A stretch of DNA of 64,000 nt from Actinomycetaceae bacterium (GCA_030538185.1 JAUNUK010000003.1:174125-238124), one strand, 5' to 3'; counted from the first letter of the stretch, positions 38,401 to 47,933 are shown. Notes: generated by a model not told the origin, from the sequence alone. Numbers and translations are program-made.

Positions 38401-39150
38401 TTAGACGACCCTTAGCTGGACGTTTAATTCTTTAATCTCTTCTTTGGCCTCGGCACTGATGCCTGAGTCCGTAATGATCCCGGTCACGTCGACAAGCTCC
38501 AGGAAGGAAACAAAACCAACGTTTCCCCACTTTGATGAGTCGGCCAGCAGCCAGGTTTGCTGACAGCGTTTGCGCATGAGCTTTGCAACCTGTGCGCCTT
38601 CCACCAGCTGTGTTGTCAATCCGCGTTCAACACTGAAGCCGTCGGTTCCCACAAAGGCAATACCAGCATTGAAGTTTTCTATGGAGCGTTCAGCCACAGG
38701 ACCAACCAGGGCCTCGTTTTCGCGCCTGTAAACCCCTCCGGTCAGGATGAGGTTCAGTTCAGGATTGGAGCGGGCGTTAGAGAATACCAGGGTCGAATTG
38801 GTGACAACCTGTACTCCTTCTCGCTGCCCGAGGTGGCGCACGAGACGAGCTGTTGTGGTTCCCGCTTCAATCATGATGCGTTCATCGTCTTTCACAAGGG
38901 TAGCTGCCTGGGCTGCGATACGCTCTTTCGCATCGACATTCAGGCGGTCTCTTTGCAGGACGGAGACAAAGGATGTGCGGCGTGCTCCCCCATGAGTTCG
39001 CAGCAGCAGGCCCTGATCTTCCAGGTCGCGCAGGGTGTTTCGGATGGTGACCTCGGAAAGGGAAAGCTCGGCGGCCAAGGCAGCGACTGTAACGCTTCCT
39101 TCAGTCAATAAGCGGTCGAGGATTAGCTCGTCCCGCTGAGCCCTATCGAT
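38401..39150 (-). CDS. DeoR-family regulator, probable non-canonical start
   Basis: About 249 residues if the frame begins at 39150. The N-terminal HTH reads DRAQRDELILDRLLTEGSVTVAALAAELSLSEVTIRNTLRDLEDQGLL, typical DeoR, and the DeoR sensor domain has the sugar-phosphate loop IEAGTTTARL and VGPVAERSI. GGGGAGG lies seven bases before an ATC codon at 39150 in frame; no ATG, GTG or TTG is available there. A TTG at 39108 would delete the first helix of the HTH. Either an AUC start is used or an ATG has mutated. It is likely the local regulator of the E2-E3-E1-PHP-SDR operon. Confidence 0.78.
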   Translation of the reverse strand: MDRAQRDELILDRLLTEGSVTVAALAAELSLSEVTIRNTLRDLEDQGLLLRTHGGARRTSFVSVLQRDRLNVDAKERIAAQAATLVKDDERIMIEAGTTTARLVRHLGQREGVQVVTNSTLVFSNARSNPELNLILTGGVYRRENEALVGPVAERSIENFNAGIAFVGTDGFSVERGLTTQLVEGAQVAKLMRKRCQQTWLLADSSKWGNVGFVSFLELVDVTGIITDSGISAEAKEEIKELNVQLRVV

Positions 39151-39255
39151 GTCGACACCTCCCCGTGCTTACGATTCAACATTCACTTGGTTTCAGCTTA
39201 CCCTCTATTTGAAAGACGCACAAGGGGGAATCGAAAGAAAACGAAAGCATTTTTG

Positions 39256-39289
39256 TGCCGAGGGCGGGTTGGACTCACCGCCCTCGGCA
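39256..39289. terminator. Hairpin from an inverted CCGAGGGCG pair after fucU
   Basis: TGCCGAGGGCGG / CCGCCCTCGGCA, perfect 12-bp stem with a 10-base loop, 18 bases beyond the fucU stop on the leftward strand. It probably ends the fucose operon and insulates it from deoR. Confidence 0.85.
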
Positions 39290-39306
39290 AGCAGAAAACG
39301 GCGGGA

Positions 39307-39732
39307 CTAGGCGGTGCGAACCCCGATTGTCAGCAAGATATTGGCGTAAAGACGCTGATCGCCCGTGGCAATGATGACCGCCAGGTCTTCGGAACGGGCA
39401 GCATCATAGAAGGCGAAACGATCCATTTCTTCGAAAGGAATATCCGGCAGGGCCGCCTTGTAGCCCGCATGAACGGCAGGATCCAGGGGCGGACCACCAG
39501 GAGCAGGCACCATAATGCCTGCCGCCTCAATCGGGATGGTCTTCTTGATCACCGACAAAACCTGGTCAACGTCCAATAGGCCGGGGGCCAGATTCAGATA
39601 AATACGGTCAGCAGCGGGATTACCCCCTGTCGAAGCCGGGTAGTTGCCATCGATAATCAGTATTTTGGCACCGTGTCCAGCCGCGCCAAGGACGGCTATA
39701 AGTTCGGGGTGCGTCATCGGACCTAATAACAT
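39307..39732 (-). CDS. fucU: RbsD/FucU-family sugar mutarotase
   Basis: 141 residues. MTHPELIAVLGAAGHGAKILIIDGNYPA matches the FucU/RbsD fold with the conserved His and Asp; the C-terminal ATGDQRLYANILLTIG carries the Tyr region. It interconverts anomers of the imported sugar; with the linked isomerase this is presumably L-fucose. Last gene of the fucose operon. Confidence 0.88.
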   Translation of the reverse strand: MLLGPMTHPELIAVLGAAGHGAKILIIDGNYPASTGGNPAADRIYLNLAPGLLDVDQVLSVIKKTIPIEAAGIMVPAPGGPPLDPAVHAGYKAALPDIPFEEMDRFAFYDAARSEDLAVIIATGDQRLYANILLTIGVRTA

Positions 39733-39743
39733 TGTGAACCTTT

Positions 39744-40793
39744 CTAATCAGTTTTTACTGTGTCATTGTGTACGGAGGAGCTGCTGCGGATATGCAGAAC
39801 CGGGACAATGAGTTCATCTCTGGGTTGGCCATCGGCTCCCATGCGACGCAGGGCCTCAACCGCGCGGACACCCAGGTAGGTGAACTCTTGGGAAACGGAA
39901 GTCAAGGATGGGAAGAAATCGGCGCAGCCGTCAGAGTTGTCGAATCCCACGAAGGCACACTGCTCGGGAATCGAGATACCAGCCTCGTGAAAAGCCCTCA
40001 TACACCCCAAGGCCAACTGGTCATTGGCGGCAAAAACTGCTTGCGGCAGGCCGCGGGCAAGCTCTTTGCCAATGTTGTAGCCAGAGGCTGACTCCCAGGT
40101 TTCACTTGTGACCGTCCGAGATTCGATACCGGCCAAGGCGCAGGCCTCCAGGTAGCCCGCCAGGCGCTCGGTGGAATCCACCCATCCTCGCGGACCGACA
40201 ATGTGGACGATGTCCTTTAGCCCTTGTTGCGTCAGGTGCTTCATGACCTGGTGAACACCGGCTCGCTGGTTGACCGAGACCGTGGAAACCTGCGGCAAGG
40301 CAAAGGCTCCCGAAAGCACCAAGACAACAGGCAGGTCTCCTGCGAACTCCGTGGCCAAAGCGGCGTCTGCTTCACTGCTGCCCATCACCACAAGGCCATC
40401 GACGTCAATGGGGGCCACGCGCCTACGCCCGGGCCTTCCACTGGAGCGCAAGTTTTCTGACATGGTGACAGAAACGTGGTACCCGGCAGCCGAAATAGCT
40501 TGAGAAATGGCGATAAATGTGGCGGAATATCCGTACATCATGGTGCCCGGGATGACTACCTGAATCGCCCCGGTACTCCGCGAGGCCATGGCACGCGCCG
40601 CCAGATTGGGCATATAGCCCAGTTCATCCACGGCCGATTGAACCATGTGCCTGGTCTCGGGAGCGACGTTTTCCATTCCTCGAACCACGCGAGAAACCGT
40701 TTGGGTGGAGACCCCCGCATGTCGCGCCACATCGACAAGGCGAGGTGTCGTGCTTCGCGGTATCGTCCCGCGTTCTGCGAATCTAGGGCTCAT
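39744..40793 (-). CDS. LacI-family repressor of the fucose operon
   Basis: 349 residues. HTH at about 17-42 (PRLVDVARHAGVSTQTVSRVVRG) with the hinge helix PNLAARAMAS, followed by a periplasmic-binding-protein-like effector domain. It lies inside the fuc operon, and a perfect LacI-type operator (47772-47785) is at the operon's head, so autoregulated repression released by fucose or a derivative is likely. Confidence 0.9.
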   Translation of the reverse strand: MSPRFAERGTIPRSTTPRLVDVARHAGVSTQTVSRVVRGMENVAPETRHMVQSAVDELGYMPNLAARAMASRSTGAIQVVIPGTMMYGYSATFIAISQAISAAGYHVSVTMSENLRSSGRPGRRRVAPIDVDGLVVMGSSEADAALATEFAGDLPVVLVLSGAFALPQVSTVSVNQRAGVHQVMKHLTQQGLKDIVHIVGPRGWVDSTERLAGYLEACALAGIESRTVTSETWESASGYNIGKELARGLPQAVFAANDQLALGCMRAFHEAGISIPEQCAFVGFDNSDGCADFFPSLTSVSQEFTYLGVRAVEALRRMGADGQPRDELIVPVLHIRSSSSVHNDTVKTD

Positions 40794-40805
40794 GTGGGCA
40801 TCTCG

Positions 40806-42242
40806 TTATTCGCCGACGCCCGCACGGTGGGTAGTGGTGTGGGCGGAGGCCGAGACAATCGCGTAACGATCCTCTGGTCTAGTGACCTGCATAGATTCCA
40901 GTTGCGCCATGATAGACCCCAGAGCCGAGGCCTCGGCAGGACCAGCTAGGACCTTGATACCCGTGGCTTGCGCAGTCAAATCACACAGGAACTTGTTTTT
41001 CGATCCACCGCCCAGCAGGTAGAGGGTGTCATACGTCGCGCCGGTGAGTTCCTCAAGTGCCTCAATGCCTTGAGCGTAACGGGCGGCAAAGGATTCCAGG
41101 ATGGTGCGAACCAATTGTCCTTGGTCTTTAGCCTCGACACCAAACTTTTCTAAGAGGTGCGCCTGGACCCGATTGACCATATCGAAGGGCTGAATAAAAC
41201 AGTCGTCATCCGGGTCAAAAGTGACACCCAGGCTTTCGGCTTCCCGCGCCTTGGCAACGAGGGTCACAATGTCGCATTCTTCACCCTCGAACTTCCAAAA
41301 GCGCTGACATTCTTGCAAGATCCACAGGCCAGTCAGGTTGAATAGTGGGCGGATACCGCCATCTGCACGCACTTCATTGGTCACTCCGTGGTGCAGCGCT
41401 TCGTGTGCCAACAGAGGCGCATTTCGCAATACACCTAGCACCGACCACGATCCACAAGACAGCCACACGGCCCTGGAGGAATCGCCCTCGCCGTCGTTAA
41501 TCTTTGGAAGTGTGTGGACTGCACAGGCCGTGTCGTGTCCCCCGCCACGAACCACGGTGAGCATTTCTAGGCCGGGAATGATGCAAGGACCTACGATATT
41601 AATTTCGTCGTTGAGCTCCCCGAACCACTTTTCAGGCAGGTCGAGGGCGGTACGCACGGACTGTGACCACGCGCGGCCACCCGGTTCAAGCAGGCCAGAG
41701 GAAGAAACTATCGAACGAGACCAACCCTGTTTGCCCGATAGCACATAGGAAAAGTAGTCCGGTAGCCACAAGACCTTATCGACCTTCGCGGCCAGTTCGG
41801 GTTCTTCTTGGGTGAGGGCAAAAAGTTGATTGGCAGAGTTTATTTGCGCAGGCGATATGCCTGTTGCATCCCAAAAGGCTTCATCGCTGAGGCGTTCGCG
41901 GAAGGCCTCTTGGGTGCGGGCTGTGCGTTCATCGCGGTAGGCGTACACAGGATCGAGAGCCTGCCCTGCGCTATCCAGCATAACCATGTCCACACCCCAG
42001 GTATCCACCGAGACAGATATTGGGTTTTCGCAGGTGGCAATTGCTTTGCGCAGGCCCTCAATGAGGTTTTCGCGGATGGTTTTCACACACCAGATGAGGT
42101 TGCCGTCCTTCATCTGGGCTTCGTGCGCGAAACGATGGACCTCAGTAACCGTCACTTTTGTGCCGTCGAAGGTTCCTGCCATGATCCGTCCAGAGGAGGA
42201 ACCAAGGTCAACAGCCAGGGCGGTTACTGAGGTCATCGTCAC
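40806..42242 (-). CDS. FGGY-family deoxysugar kinase (RhaB-like, fuculokinase role)
   Basis: 478 residues. N-terminal phosphate motif LAVDLGSSSGRIMAG, SVDTWGVDMVML with the catalytic Asp, and the C-terminal adenosine motif LYLLGGGSKNKFLCDLTAQATG. Sequence features are closer to rhamnulokinase RhaB than E. coli FucK, but the gene is flanked by fucI, so L-fuculose is the likely substrate. The start is GTG 42242 or ATG 42236; spacing does not decide. Confidence 0.86.
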   Translation of the reverse strand: MTMTSVTALAVDLGSSSGRIMAGTFDGTKVTVTEVHRFAHEAQMKDGNLIWCVKTIRENLIEGLRKAIATCENPISVSVDTWGVDMVMLDSAGQALDPVYAYRDERTARTQEAFRERLSDEAFWDATGISPAQINSANQLFALTQEEPELAAKVDKVLWLPDYFSYVLSGKQGWSRSIVSSSGLLEPGGRAWSQSVRTALDLPEKWFGELNDEINIVGPCIIPGLEMLTVVRGGGHDTACAVHTLPKINDGEGDSSRAVWLSCGSWSVLGVLRNAPLLAHEALHHGVTNEVRADGGIRPLFNLTGLWILQECQRFWKFEGEECDIVTLVAKAREAESLGVTFDPDDDCFIQPFDMVNRVQAHLLEKFGVEAKDQGQLVRTILESFAARYAQGIEALEELTGATYDTLYLLGGGSKNKFLCDLTAQATGIKVLAGPAEASALGSIMAQLESMQVTRPEDRYAIVSASAHTTTHRAGVGE

Positions 42243-42275
42243 GTCATTCCTTTTCTATCGTTCTTGCTACACCAC

Positions 42276-44039
42276 TCAGGCGTATAGAGGACCGAAGTTC
42301 TCACAAGCCCGGTAGTCGGCACCTTCCGGATCTGCGGTTCCAAAAGAGGACCAGACCTTGGGGCGGAAGATGCGTTCATCAGCAACGTTGTGCATATTGA
42401 CAGGAATACGCAGCATCGAGGCCAAGGTGATCACCTGGTGGCCGATATGTCCGTAGCTGATGGCACCATGGTTGGCACCCCATTGGTTCATAACCTCATA
42501 GACGGAGGTGAAAGCGCCTTCGCCTGTCAGGTTTGGAACGAACCATGTGGTTGGCCAGGTGGCATCCGTGCGGTCTTCAATGGCGGTTGCGACCTCGTCA
42601 GGCAGTTCCACTGTGTAGCCCTCAGCGATCTGGATAACCGGGCCTAGGCCCTTTACCCAGTTAATACGCGTCATGGTGACGGGCATATCTCCGCTGGTAC
42701 GGAAGTGGGTGGATAGGCCACCACCGGGGAAGTATTCGTAGGTGGCGGGGTGGAAGCTGGATGCCGCCAGCGTCTTCTCAACGTCCTCGGGAGTCATCTC
42801 CCACCAGGGCTTGATGACAGGCTTGCCGTCCTTTGTGGCCTTGCCGGCGCCATCCAATGTGGTGGAACCGGAGTTACGCAGGTCGATAATGCCTCCTGCC
42901 GCGCGACCTTCCAGGGTATAACCGGTGGTGCGCTTAATGGATTCAGGGCTCCAGTAGGTGCGAACATCACTGAATAGCTGAGCGGTGTTGGTCAACAGAT
43001 GGTTGAAGACCATTGACGCACCGTTAAGGGCATCGTTTTCGGTGGCAATGAGGTACGGGGCGCGAGTCCCATTCCAGTCAAAGGTGGTATTCAACAAGGT
43101 TTCGGGCAGGTCGCCATTGGGCGCCCAGTCCGTCCACTGGCGTTGCCCTTGGAAACCGGCTGCCAAGGCGCCGCGCCCCAGGGCTTCTTCTCCCCAGCCG
43201 ATGTCAGCAAGTTTGGGGTTACCGATCATGAGGTCGCGGAAGATCAGCGTCATCTTAATGCCGTACTCCCACCACTTCTCATAAAGTTCTGGGCGCTTGT
43301 TCTTGTCCGGGTTGCGGTCTTCGCCTTGCTTCAGGTTTTCTTTAGCCCAAGCCAAAGCCTTTTCGTATTCTGCCTTGTCGTAGATCTCTTGGTCGATGCG
43401 ACGCATGATCTCGGCAGAATCCACAAACTCGTTACGCATTCCCAGATACTCTTGCCAGAATTGTGGGTTCACCATTGAGCCAGCAATACCCATGGATACT
43501 CCACCGATAGACAGGTAAGAGCGTCCCTTCATCAAGGCAACCGCAAGACCTGCGCGAGCGTAGTCCAGAATACGGACTGCCTCGTAATCGGGAATGGTCT
43601 CGTCATTGGCATCTTGGACATGTTCGCCGTAAATGCCAAAAGCTGGGATGCCCAACTGGGCGTGACCGGCAAGTGCGGCAGCCAGATAGACAGCGCCCGG
43701 GCGTTCAGAACCGTTGAACCCCCAGATGGCGTGTGGCATTGACGCATCCATATCAATGGTTTCGGTGCCGTAGCACCAGCAAGGAGTTACTGACAAGGTT
43801 AGACCGACGTTATTATCTTTAAACTTTTGGGCAGTGGCCTGAGCTTCTGCTACGCCACCGATGGTTGTATCAGCGACAACACATTGCACAGGGGTGCCAT
43901 CTGGGTAACGCAATTCAGATTCCAGCAGCTTCACAGCACGCTGTGCCATGCGCATGGTCTGGTCTTCCAGGGATTCCCTTACGCCGCGGCGGCGGCCGTC
44001 AATAATGGGACGAATTCCGATTTTTGGGTACTTCAACAT
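42276..44039 (-). CDS. fucI: L-fucose isomerase
   Basis: 587 residues, close to the 591 of E. coli Fuc[28 protein letters not shown] opens the protein; the Mn-site segments [17 protein letters not shown] (Glu and Asp) and [14 protein letters not shown] (His) are intact. It converts L-fucose to L-fuculose (and D-arabinose to D-ribulose). It lies between the binding protein and kinase genes. Confidence 0.95.
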   Translation of the reverse strand: MLKYPKIGIRPIIDGRRRGVRESLEDQTMRMAQRAVKLLESELRYPDGTPVQCVVADTTIGGVAEAQATAQKFKDNNVGLTLSVTPCWCYGTETIDMDASMPHAIWGFNGSERPGAVYLAAALAGHAQLGIPAFGIYGEHVQDANDETIPDYEAVRILDYARAGLAVALMKGRSYLSIGGVSMGIAGSMVNPQFWQEYLGMRNEFVDSAEIMRRIDQEIYDKAEYEKALAWAKENLKQGEDRNPDKNKRPELYEKWWEYGIKMTLIFRDLMIGNPKLADIGWGEEALGRGALAAGFQGQRQWTDWAPNGDLPETLLNTTFDWNGTRAPYLIATENDALNGASMVFNHLLTNTAQLFSDVRTYWSPESIKRTTGYTLEGRAAGGIIDLRNSGSTTLDGAGKATKDGKPVIKPWWEMTPEDVEKTLAASSFHPATYEYFPGGGLSTHFRTSGDMPVTMTRINWVKGLGPVIQIAEGYTVELPDEVATAIEDRTDATWPTTWFVPNLTGEGAFTSVYEVMNQWGANHGAISYGHIGHQVITLASMLRIPVNMHNVADERIFRPKVWSSFGTADPEGADYRACENFGPLYA

Positions 44040-44142
44040 GTGCTTCCTTCGTTCATTCTTGGTCCAACCGGGGCCTTAAGCGGGCCGCCGCGGCGCGGTG
44101 GAGGCGTCCACGCACGCCACGGCGGCATTGTTTGTGGTGTTT

Positions 44143-44160
44143 GAACGCTTCTACGCGTTC
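44143..44160 (-). terminator. Hairpins between fucose-binding-protein gene and fucI
   Basis: GAACGC-TTCTAC-GCGTTC stem-loop directly after the binding-protein stop, followed on the leftward strand by a GC-rich repeat (about 44087-44126, GCCGCCG/CGGCGGC arms). As in the deoxypentose operon, an intra-operon stem follows the binding-protein gene and may set stoichiometry. Confidence 0.6.
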
Positions 44161-44169
44161 TGTACCTGC

Positions 44170-45153
44170 TTACTCGTAGAGGTTCGATGCAATCTCTGGG
44201 TCTTCAATGTTTGTGGCGTCGTACCACTTGAAGCCGGAGTCAATAATCTTGGGCAGTGATTCACCCTTGATGGCCTTGATAGCGGCCTTGACTGTTTCAG
44301 AACCAATCAGAACTGGGGCCTGGGTAACAGCACCAGCCATGGCGCCACTCTTGATTGCCTCGATCTGTGCCTTTCCGGAGTCAAAGCCAACAACCTTCAG
44401 CTTGCCGACCATACCGGCCTCGTCAACACCCTGGGCAACGCCTGTGGCGGCTGCTTCGTTGGTGCCGTACATTCCCACGATGTCGGGGTTGGCCTGCATA
44501 ATAGCCTTGGCTGCGTCGGCTGCCTTGACTACGTCACCGGCGTACTGAGGTGTGATGACCTCAATATCAGGTGCATTGTCCTTCATCCACTCCATGAAAC
44601 CGTCGCAACGTTGAATGCCTGTTTGTGAAACCTGGTCGTGGCAGACCAAACCCACCTTGCCCTTGTTTCCAACTAATTCGGCCAGGTGCTTGGCGGCTTC
44701 GCCAGCAGCTGCCTTATTGTCGGTCTGAACTGTGGTGACAGGGATATCTGATTCCACACCAGAGTCGAAGGCCACAACCGGCACGCCTTTGTCGTTGATC
44801 TTTTTCAAGAGATCCGCTGCTGCGCCAGAGTCCAAGGCGGCAAAGCCAATTGCTGCAGGCTTGGAATCGAAAGCGGTTTGCAGCATGCTCATCTGCTTGT
44901 CAACTTCGGTTTCCTTGTCTGGACCCACGAATTCAACCTTGTAGCCAGCTTCTTCACCGGCATCCAATGCGCCTTGCTTAACTGCCTGCCAGAACTGGTG
45001 CTGGAAGCCCTTAGATACCAGATAGATGGTCTTGGACTCTGGATAACCTTTACCGTCTGCGGCATCTGCGCCACCACCGGCTCCACCACCACACCCTGCA
45101 AGTGTGAGGCTCAAGGCCGCGACTGCGGCGATTGCTGCGAATGACTTACGCAT
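44170..45153 (-). CDS. Sugar-binding lipoprotein, probably for L-fucose
   Basis: 327 residues. Signal peptide with lipobox SLTLAGCGGG (Cys about 21), Gly/Ala spacer, then an RbsB-type fold (KTIYLVSKGFQHQFWQAVKQGALDAGEEAG, VDKQMSMLQTAFDSKPAAIGFAALD). It is the extracytoplasmic receptor of the operon's ABC importer; the substrate is inferred from fucI and fucU. Confidence 0.9.
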   Translation of the reverse strand: MRKSFAAIAAVAALSLTLAGCGGGAGGGADAADGKGYPESKTIYLVSKGFQHQFWQAVKQGALDAGEEAGYKVEFVGPDKETEVDKQMSMLQTAFDSKPAAIGFAALDSGAAADLLKKINDKGVPVVAFDSGVESDIPVTTVQTDNKAAAGEAAKHLAELVGNKGKVGLVCHDQVSQTGIQRCDGFMEWMKDNAPDIEVITPQYAGDVVKAADAAKAIMQANPDIVGMYGTNEAAATGVAQGVDEAGMVGKLKVVGFDSGKAQIEAIKSGAMAGAVTQAPVLIGSETVKAAIKAIKGESLPKIIDSGFKWYDATNIEDPEIASNLYE

Positions 45154-45219
45154 TGTTGTCCCTTCGATTTGTGTACATGATTGTCATATTCAGTTATGTT
45201 GCGCCTTACGGCTGTTACC

Positions 45220-46233
45220 TCAGACGGCGGTTGCCTTCTTACGGCGGACGTTGTCAGCGAAAACTGCGGCAAGAATAACGATGCCAACCGCAACCTTCTG
45301 CCACTCTTGGGGAACCCCCATGAGGGTCAGACCCTTTGCCAAGGTCTGCACAAGGATGGCACCAATGACGGTGCCCATAATGGTGGCTCTACCACCAGCC
45401 AATGACGTTCCACCAATAACACAGGCGGCAATGGCGTCAAGCTCATAGCCAAGGCCTGTACCTGGGTAGGCAGAACCAGAACGAGCGGAGATCAAGATGG
45501 CTGCAATGGCGGTGAACACACCAGCCGCCGTGTAAACGGCCAGCTTCCACTTTTTGGTGTTGATACCCGAAAGACGTGTGGCCTCTTCGTTCGACCCCAG
45601 AGACAAGGCGTAGCGTCCCAGCAGGGTTTTTTGCAGCAAGAAACCTGCAATAACCGCTACCACCAAGAATACGAGTGCCGCATTGGGGAAGTTAGGAATG
45701 AGGTTGCCCTGAGACAGCGAGGTAAACCCTTCGACCTGAGCCAAACGGATGGGCTGAGCTTTCGTAATAACCAGGGCCAGACCGGAGGCTGCCATCATCA
45801 TGGCCAGAGTGGCGATAAATGGCGGGATGTCAAGAATGGCTACGTTGAAGCCATTGACGGCCCCTAAGACAGCACCCATAAGAAGCGTCAGGATGAGGCC
45901 TACCCATAACGGCAGTCCCAACCAGTCTGGAGACAAGAAGATACCTGCCATAACCGACATGAGGGCCATGCCGGTCCCCACCGAGAGGTCAATACCCGAG
46001 GTTGCAATGACAAAGGTGGCACCGAAAGCCATAACCCCAATCACTGCCGAGGAAAGCAAGATATCCGTCAGGATTGTAAACGAGCCGAAGTTCGGGGCAG
46101 TAAACAAGAAGAAAAGGTAGACCACCAAAAGTGCTCCGAAAGCAAAGAGCTGCTGGAAGGAGGCCTTGAGTCGTACCACAAGAGGATGTGCCTTGGGCTT
46201 GACCGGTAGGGCCGGTGCTGCTGGAGTGCTCAC
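45220..46233 (-). CDS. Ribose-type ABC transporter permease (fucose operon)
   Basis: 337 residues, about nine to ten hydrophobic helices, with FVIATSGIDLSVGTGMALM, GSNEEATRLSGI and ACVIGGTSLAGGRATIMGTVIGAILV typical of RbsC-like permeases. Its start overlaps the ATPase stop by four bases. Confidence 0.9.
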   Translation of the reverse strand: MSTPAAPALPVKPKAHPLVVRLKASFQQLFAFGALLVVYLFFLFTAPNFGSFTILTDILLSSAVIGVMAFGATFVIATSGIDLSVGTGMALMSVMAGIFLSPDWLGLPLWVGLILTLLMGAVLGAVNGFNVAILDIPPFIATLAMMMAASGLALVITKAQPIRLAQVEGFTSLSQGNLIPNFPNAALVFLVVAVIAGFLLQKTLLGRYALSLGSNEEATRLSGINTKKWKLAVYTAAGVFTAIAAILISARSGSAYPGTGLGYELDAIAACVIGGTSLAGGRATIMGTVIGAILVQTLAKGLTLMGVPQEWQKVAVGIVILAAVFADNVRRKKATAV

Positions 46234-47744
46234 TTCTTAGCTCCGTTCTTCTTTTCCGCCTCTGTGGCGAGTTCCATAATTCGTTCTTGGGTGGCATCCT
46301 TGTTGTCCAGGATCCCTGTGATTTCGCCGTTGCACATCACGGCAATACGGTGCGACATGCGCAAGACCTCTGGAAGTTCCGAAGAAATCATGATGATCGA
46401 TTTCCCTTGTGCAATAAGTTCTTCCAACAAGCCATAGATCTCTTCCTTTGCACCCACGTCAATACCGCGGGTGGGTTCGTCAAAGATCAAAATGTCGGTG
46501 TCGCGAACCAGCCACTTTGCGATAACTACCTTCTGCTGGTTGCCTCCCGAGAGGTTGCGCAACAGCTGCTTAATCGAAGGTGTCTTGGTCTTCAGCTGGT
46601 CGACGTATTTTTGGGTATTGGTGGCAATCTTTTTATCGTCGACTAAACCGCCTGTCATGCCCTTATCCATTGCGGTAAGCATGGTATTCCAACGGACGTC
46701 CTGATCGAGGAGCAGACCGAAGTGCTTTCGGTCCTCTGAAAGATAGGCGATACCGGATTTCACCGCGTCCGAAGTGCGCTTCATGTTTTGCTTCTTGCCG
46801 TGAACCGTAATAGTGCCCTCGGTATATGGGTCAGCACCGAACAGGCACCGTGCAACCTCTGTACGTCCTGCACCCATAAGGCCTGCAAATCCCAGGATTT
46901 CACCTTTATGCAGGTCGAAAGAAACATGTTTGAGCAGCCTCTTGGTGGACAGGTTATCCACTTTCAAGACGACCTCATCACTTTGAACAATCGTCTTGGG
47001 GCGTGCCTCAGCAGAAACTTCGCGGCCGACCATCATGGAAATAATTTCCTTGATGGAAGATTCCTTCGTCGTGACCGTGCCAATGTATTGTCCGTCTCGC
47101 AAAACTGAGACGCGATCAGTAATTTCTTCAATCTCTGGCATGCGGTGTGAGATGTAAATCAGCCCGGTCTCATCGGTAACAAAGTTGCGAATCAGCTGGA
47201 ACAGCGTCTCTGTTTCTTGTTCTGTTAGCGAGGCTGTGGGCTCATCCATCACCAGAATGCGCGAATCGTGAGATAGCGCCTTGGCGATTTCAACCATCTG
47301 TTGACGAGCCACCGAGAGGTGACCACACATTGTTTTGGGATTGATGTCGATGCCGAGGTCATCAAAAAGCTTCTGTGCATCAGCAATCATCTTGGAATCC
47401 GAGATATACCCAAACTTCGTGGCCCCGGGGCGACCCAGGTAAATATTCTGCGCCACGGTGAGGTCTCGAACCAGATTGAGTTCCTGGTGAATGATGCTCA
47501 GGCCCAGGCTTTGTGCGTGTTGAATGCCGTGAACGTGTACTTCCTTGCCGTCAAGGAAGATATGACCACCTGGATCGGCGGTGTAGATGCCGGTCAACAC
47601 CTTCATAAGCGTCGATTTCCCTGCTCCGTTTTCACCGCAGAGGCCTAATACTTCACCCGCTTTGAGGTCAATCGAAACGTCGGAGAGCGCTTTGACACCG
47701 GGGAATGTTTTATTGATCCCCTTCAATTCTAAGAGTGTTGTCAC
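46230..47744 (-). CDS. Ribose-type ABC transporter tandem ATPase (fucose operon)
   Basis: 504 residues from GTG 47744, which has AAGGAG five bases upstream; the in-frame extension to 47831 crosses the operator and is rejected. Domain 1: GENGAGKSTLMKVL, LSVARQQMVEIAKAL, ILVMDEPTASL. Domain 2: GLMGAGRTEVARCL, LSGGNQQKVVIAKWL, ILIFDEPTRGIDVG. First gene of the leftward fucose operon. Confidence 0.92.
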   Translation of the reverse strand: MTTLLELKGINKTFPGVKALSDVSIDLKAGEVLGLCGENGAGKSTLMKVLTGIYTADPGGHIFLDGKEVHVHGIQHAQSLGLSIIHQELNLVRDLTVAQNIYLGRPGATKFGYISDSKMIADAQKLFDDLGIDINPKTMCGHLSVARQQMVEIAKALSHDSRILVMDEPTASLTEQETETLFQLIRNFVTDETGLIYISHRMPEIEEITDRVSVLRDGQYIGTVTTKESSIKEIISMMVGREVSAEARPKTIVQSDEVVLKVDNLSTKRLLKHVSFDLHKGEILGFAGLMGAGRTEVARCLFGADPYTEGTITVHGKKQNMKRTSDAVKSGIAYLSEDRKHFGLLLDQDVRWNTMLTAMDKGMTGGLVDDKKIATNTQKYVDQLKTKTPSIKQLLRNLSGGNQQKVVIAKWLVRDTDILIFDEPTRGIDVGAKEEIYGLLEELIAQGKSIIMISSELPEVLRMSHRIAVMCNGEITGILDNKDATQERIMELATEAEKKNGAKK

Positions 47745-47771
47745 TCGTACTCCTTCGTACGTCAACTTGGA

Positions 47772-47785
47772 TGTTAGCGCTAACA
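47772..47785. promoter_or_regulatory. LacI-family operator at the head of the fucose operon
   Basis: TGTTAGCGCTAACA, a perfect 14-bp palindrome with the central CG typical of LacI-family sites, 28 bases upstream of the ATPase GTG. The operon encodes a LacI regulator, its natural ligand. Confidence 0.85.
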
Positions 47786-47933
47786 GTTTTGCGTTAAAAA
47801 AACCAAGTGCAATTGGGAGTAAATGTAGCATTCCCCCTGCGCATTAGGAAGAAGATTGCCACAAGTGACGGTCAGCGCATCCCGAAATAAAATCATACCT
47901 ATGTACAGTTTTCCGCCAGAAGTCAAGGAAATT

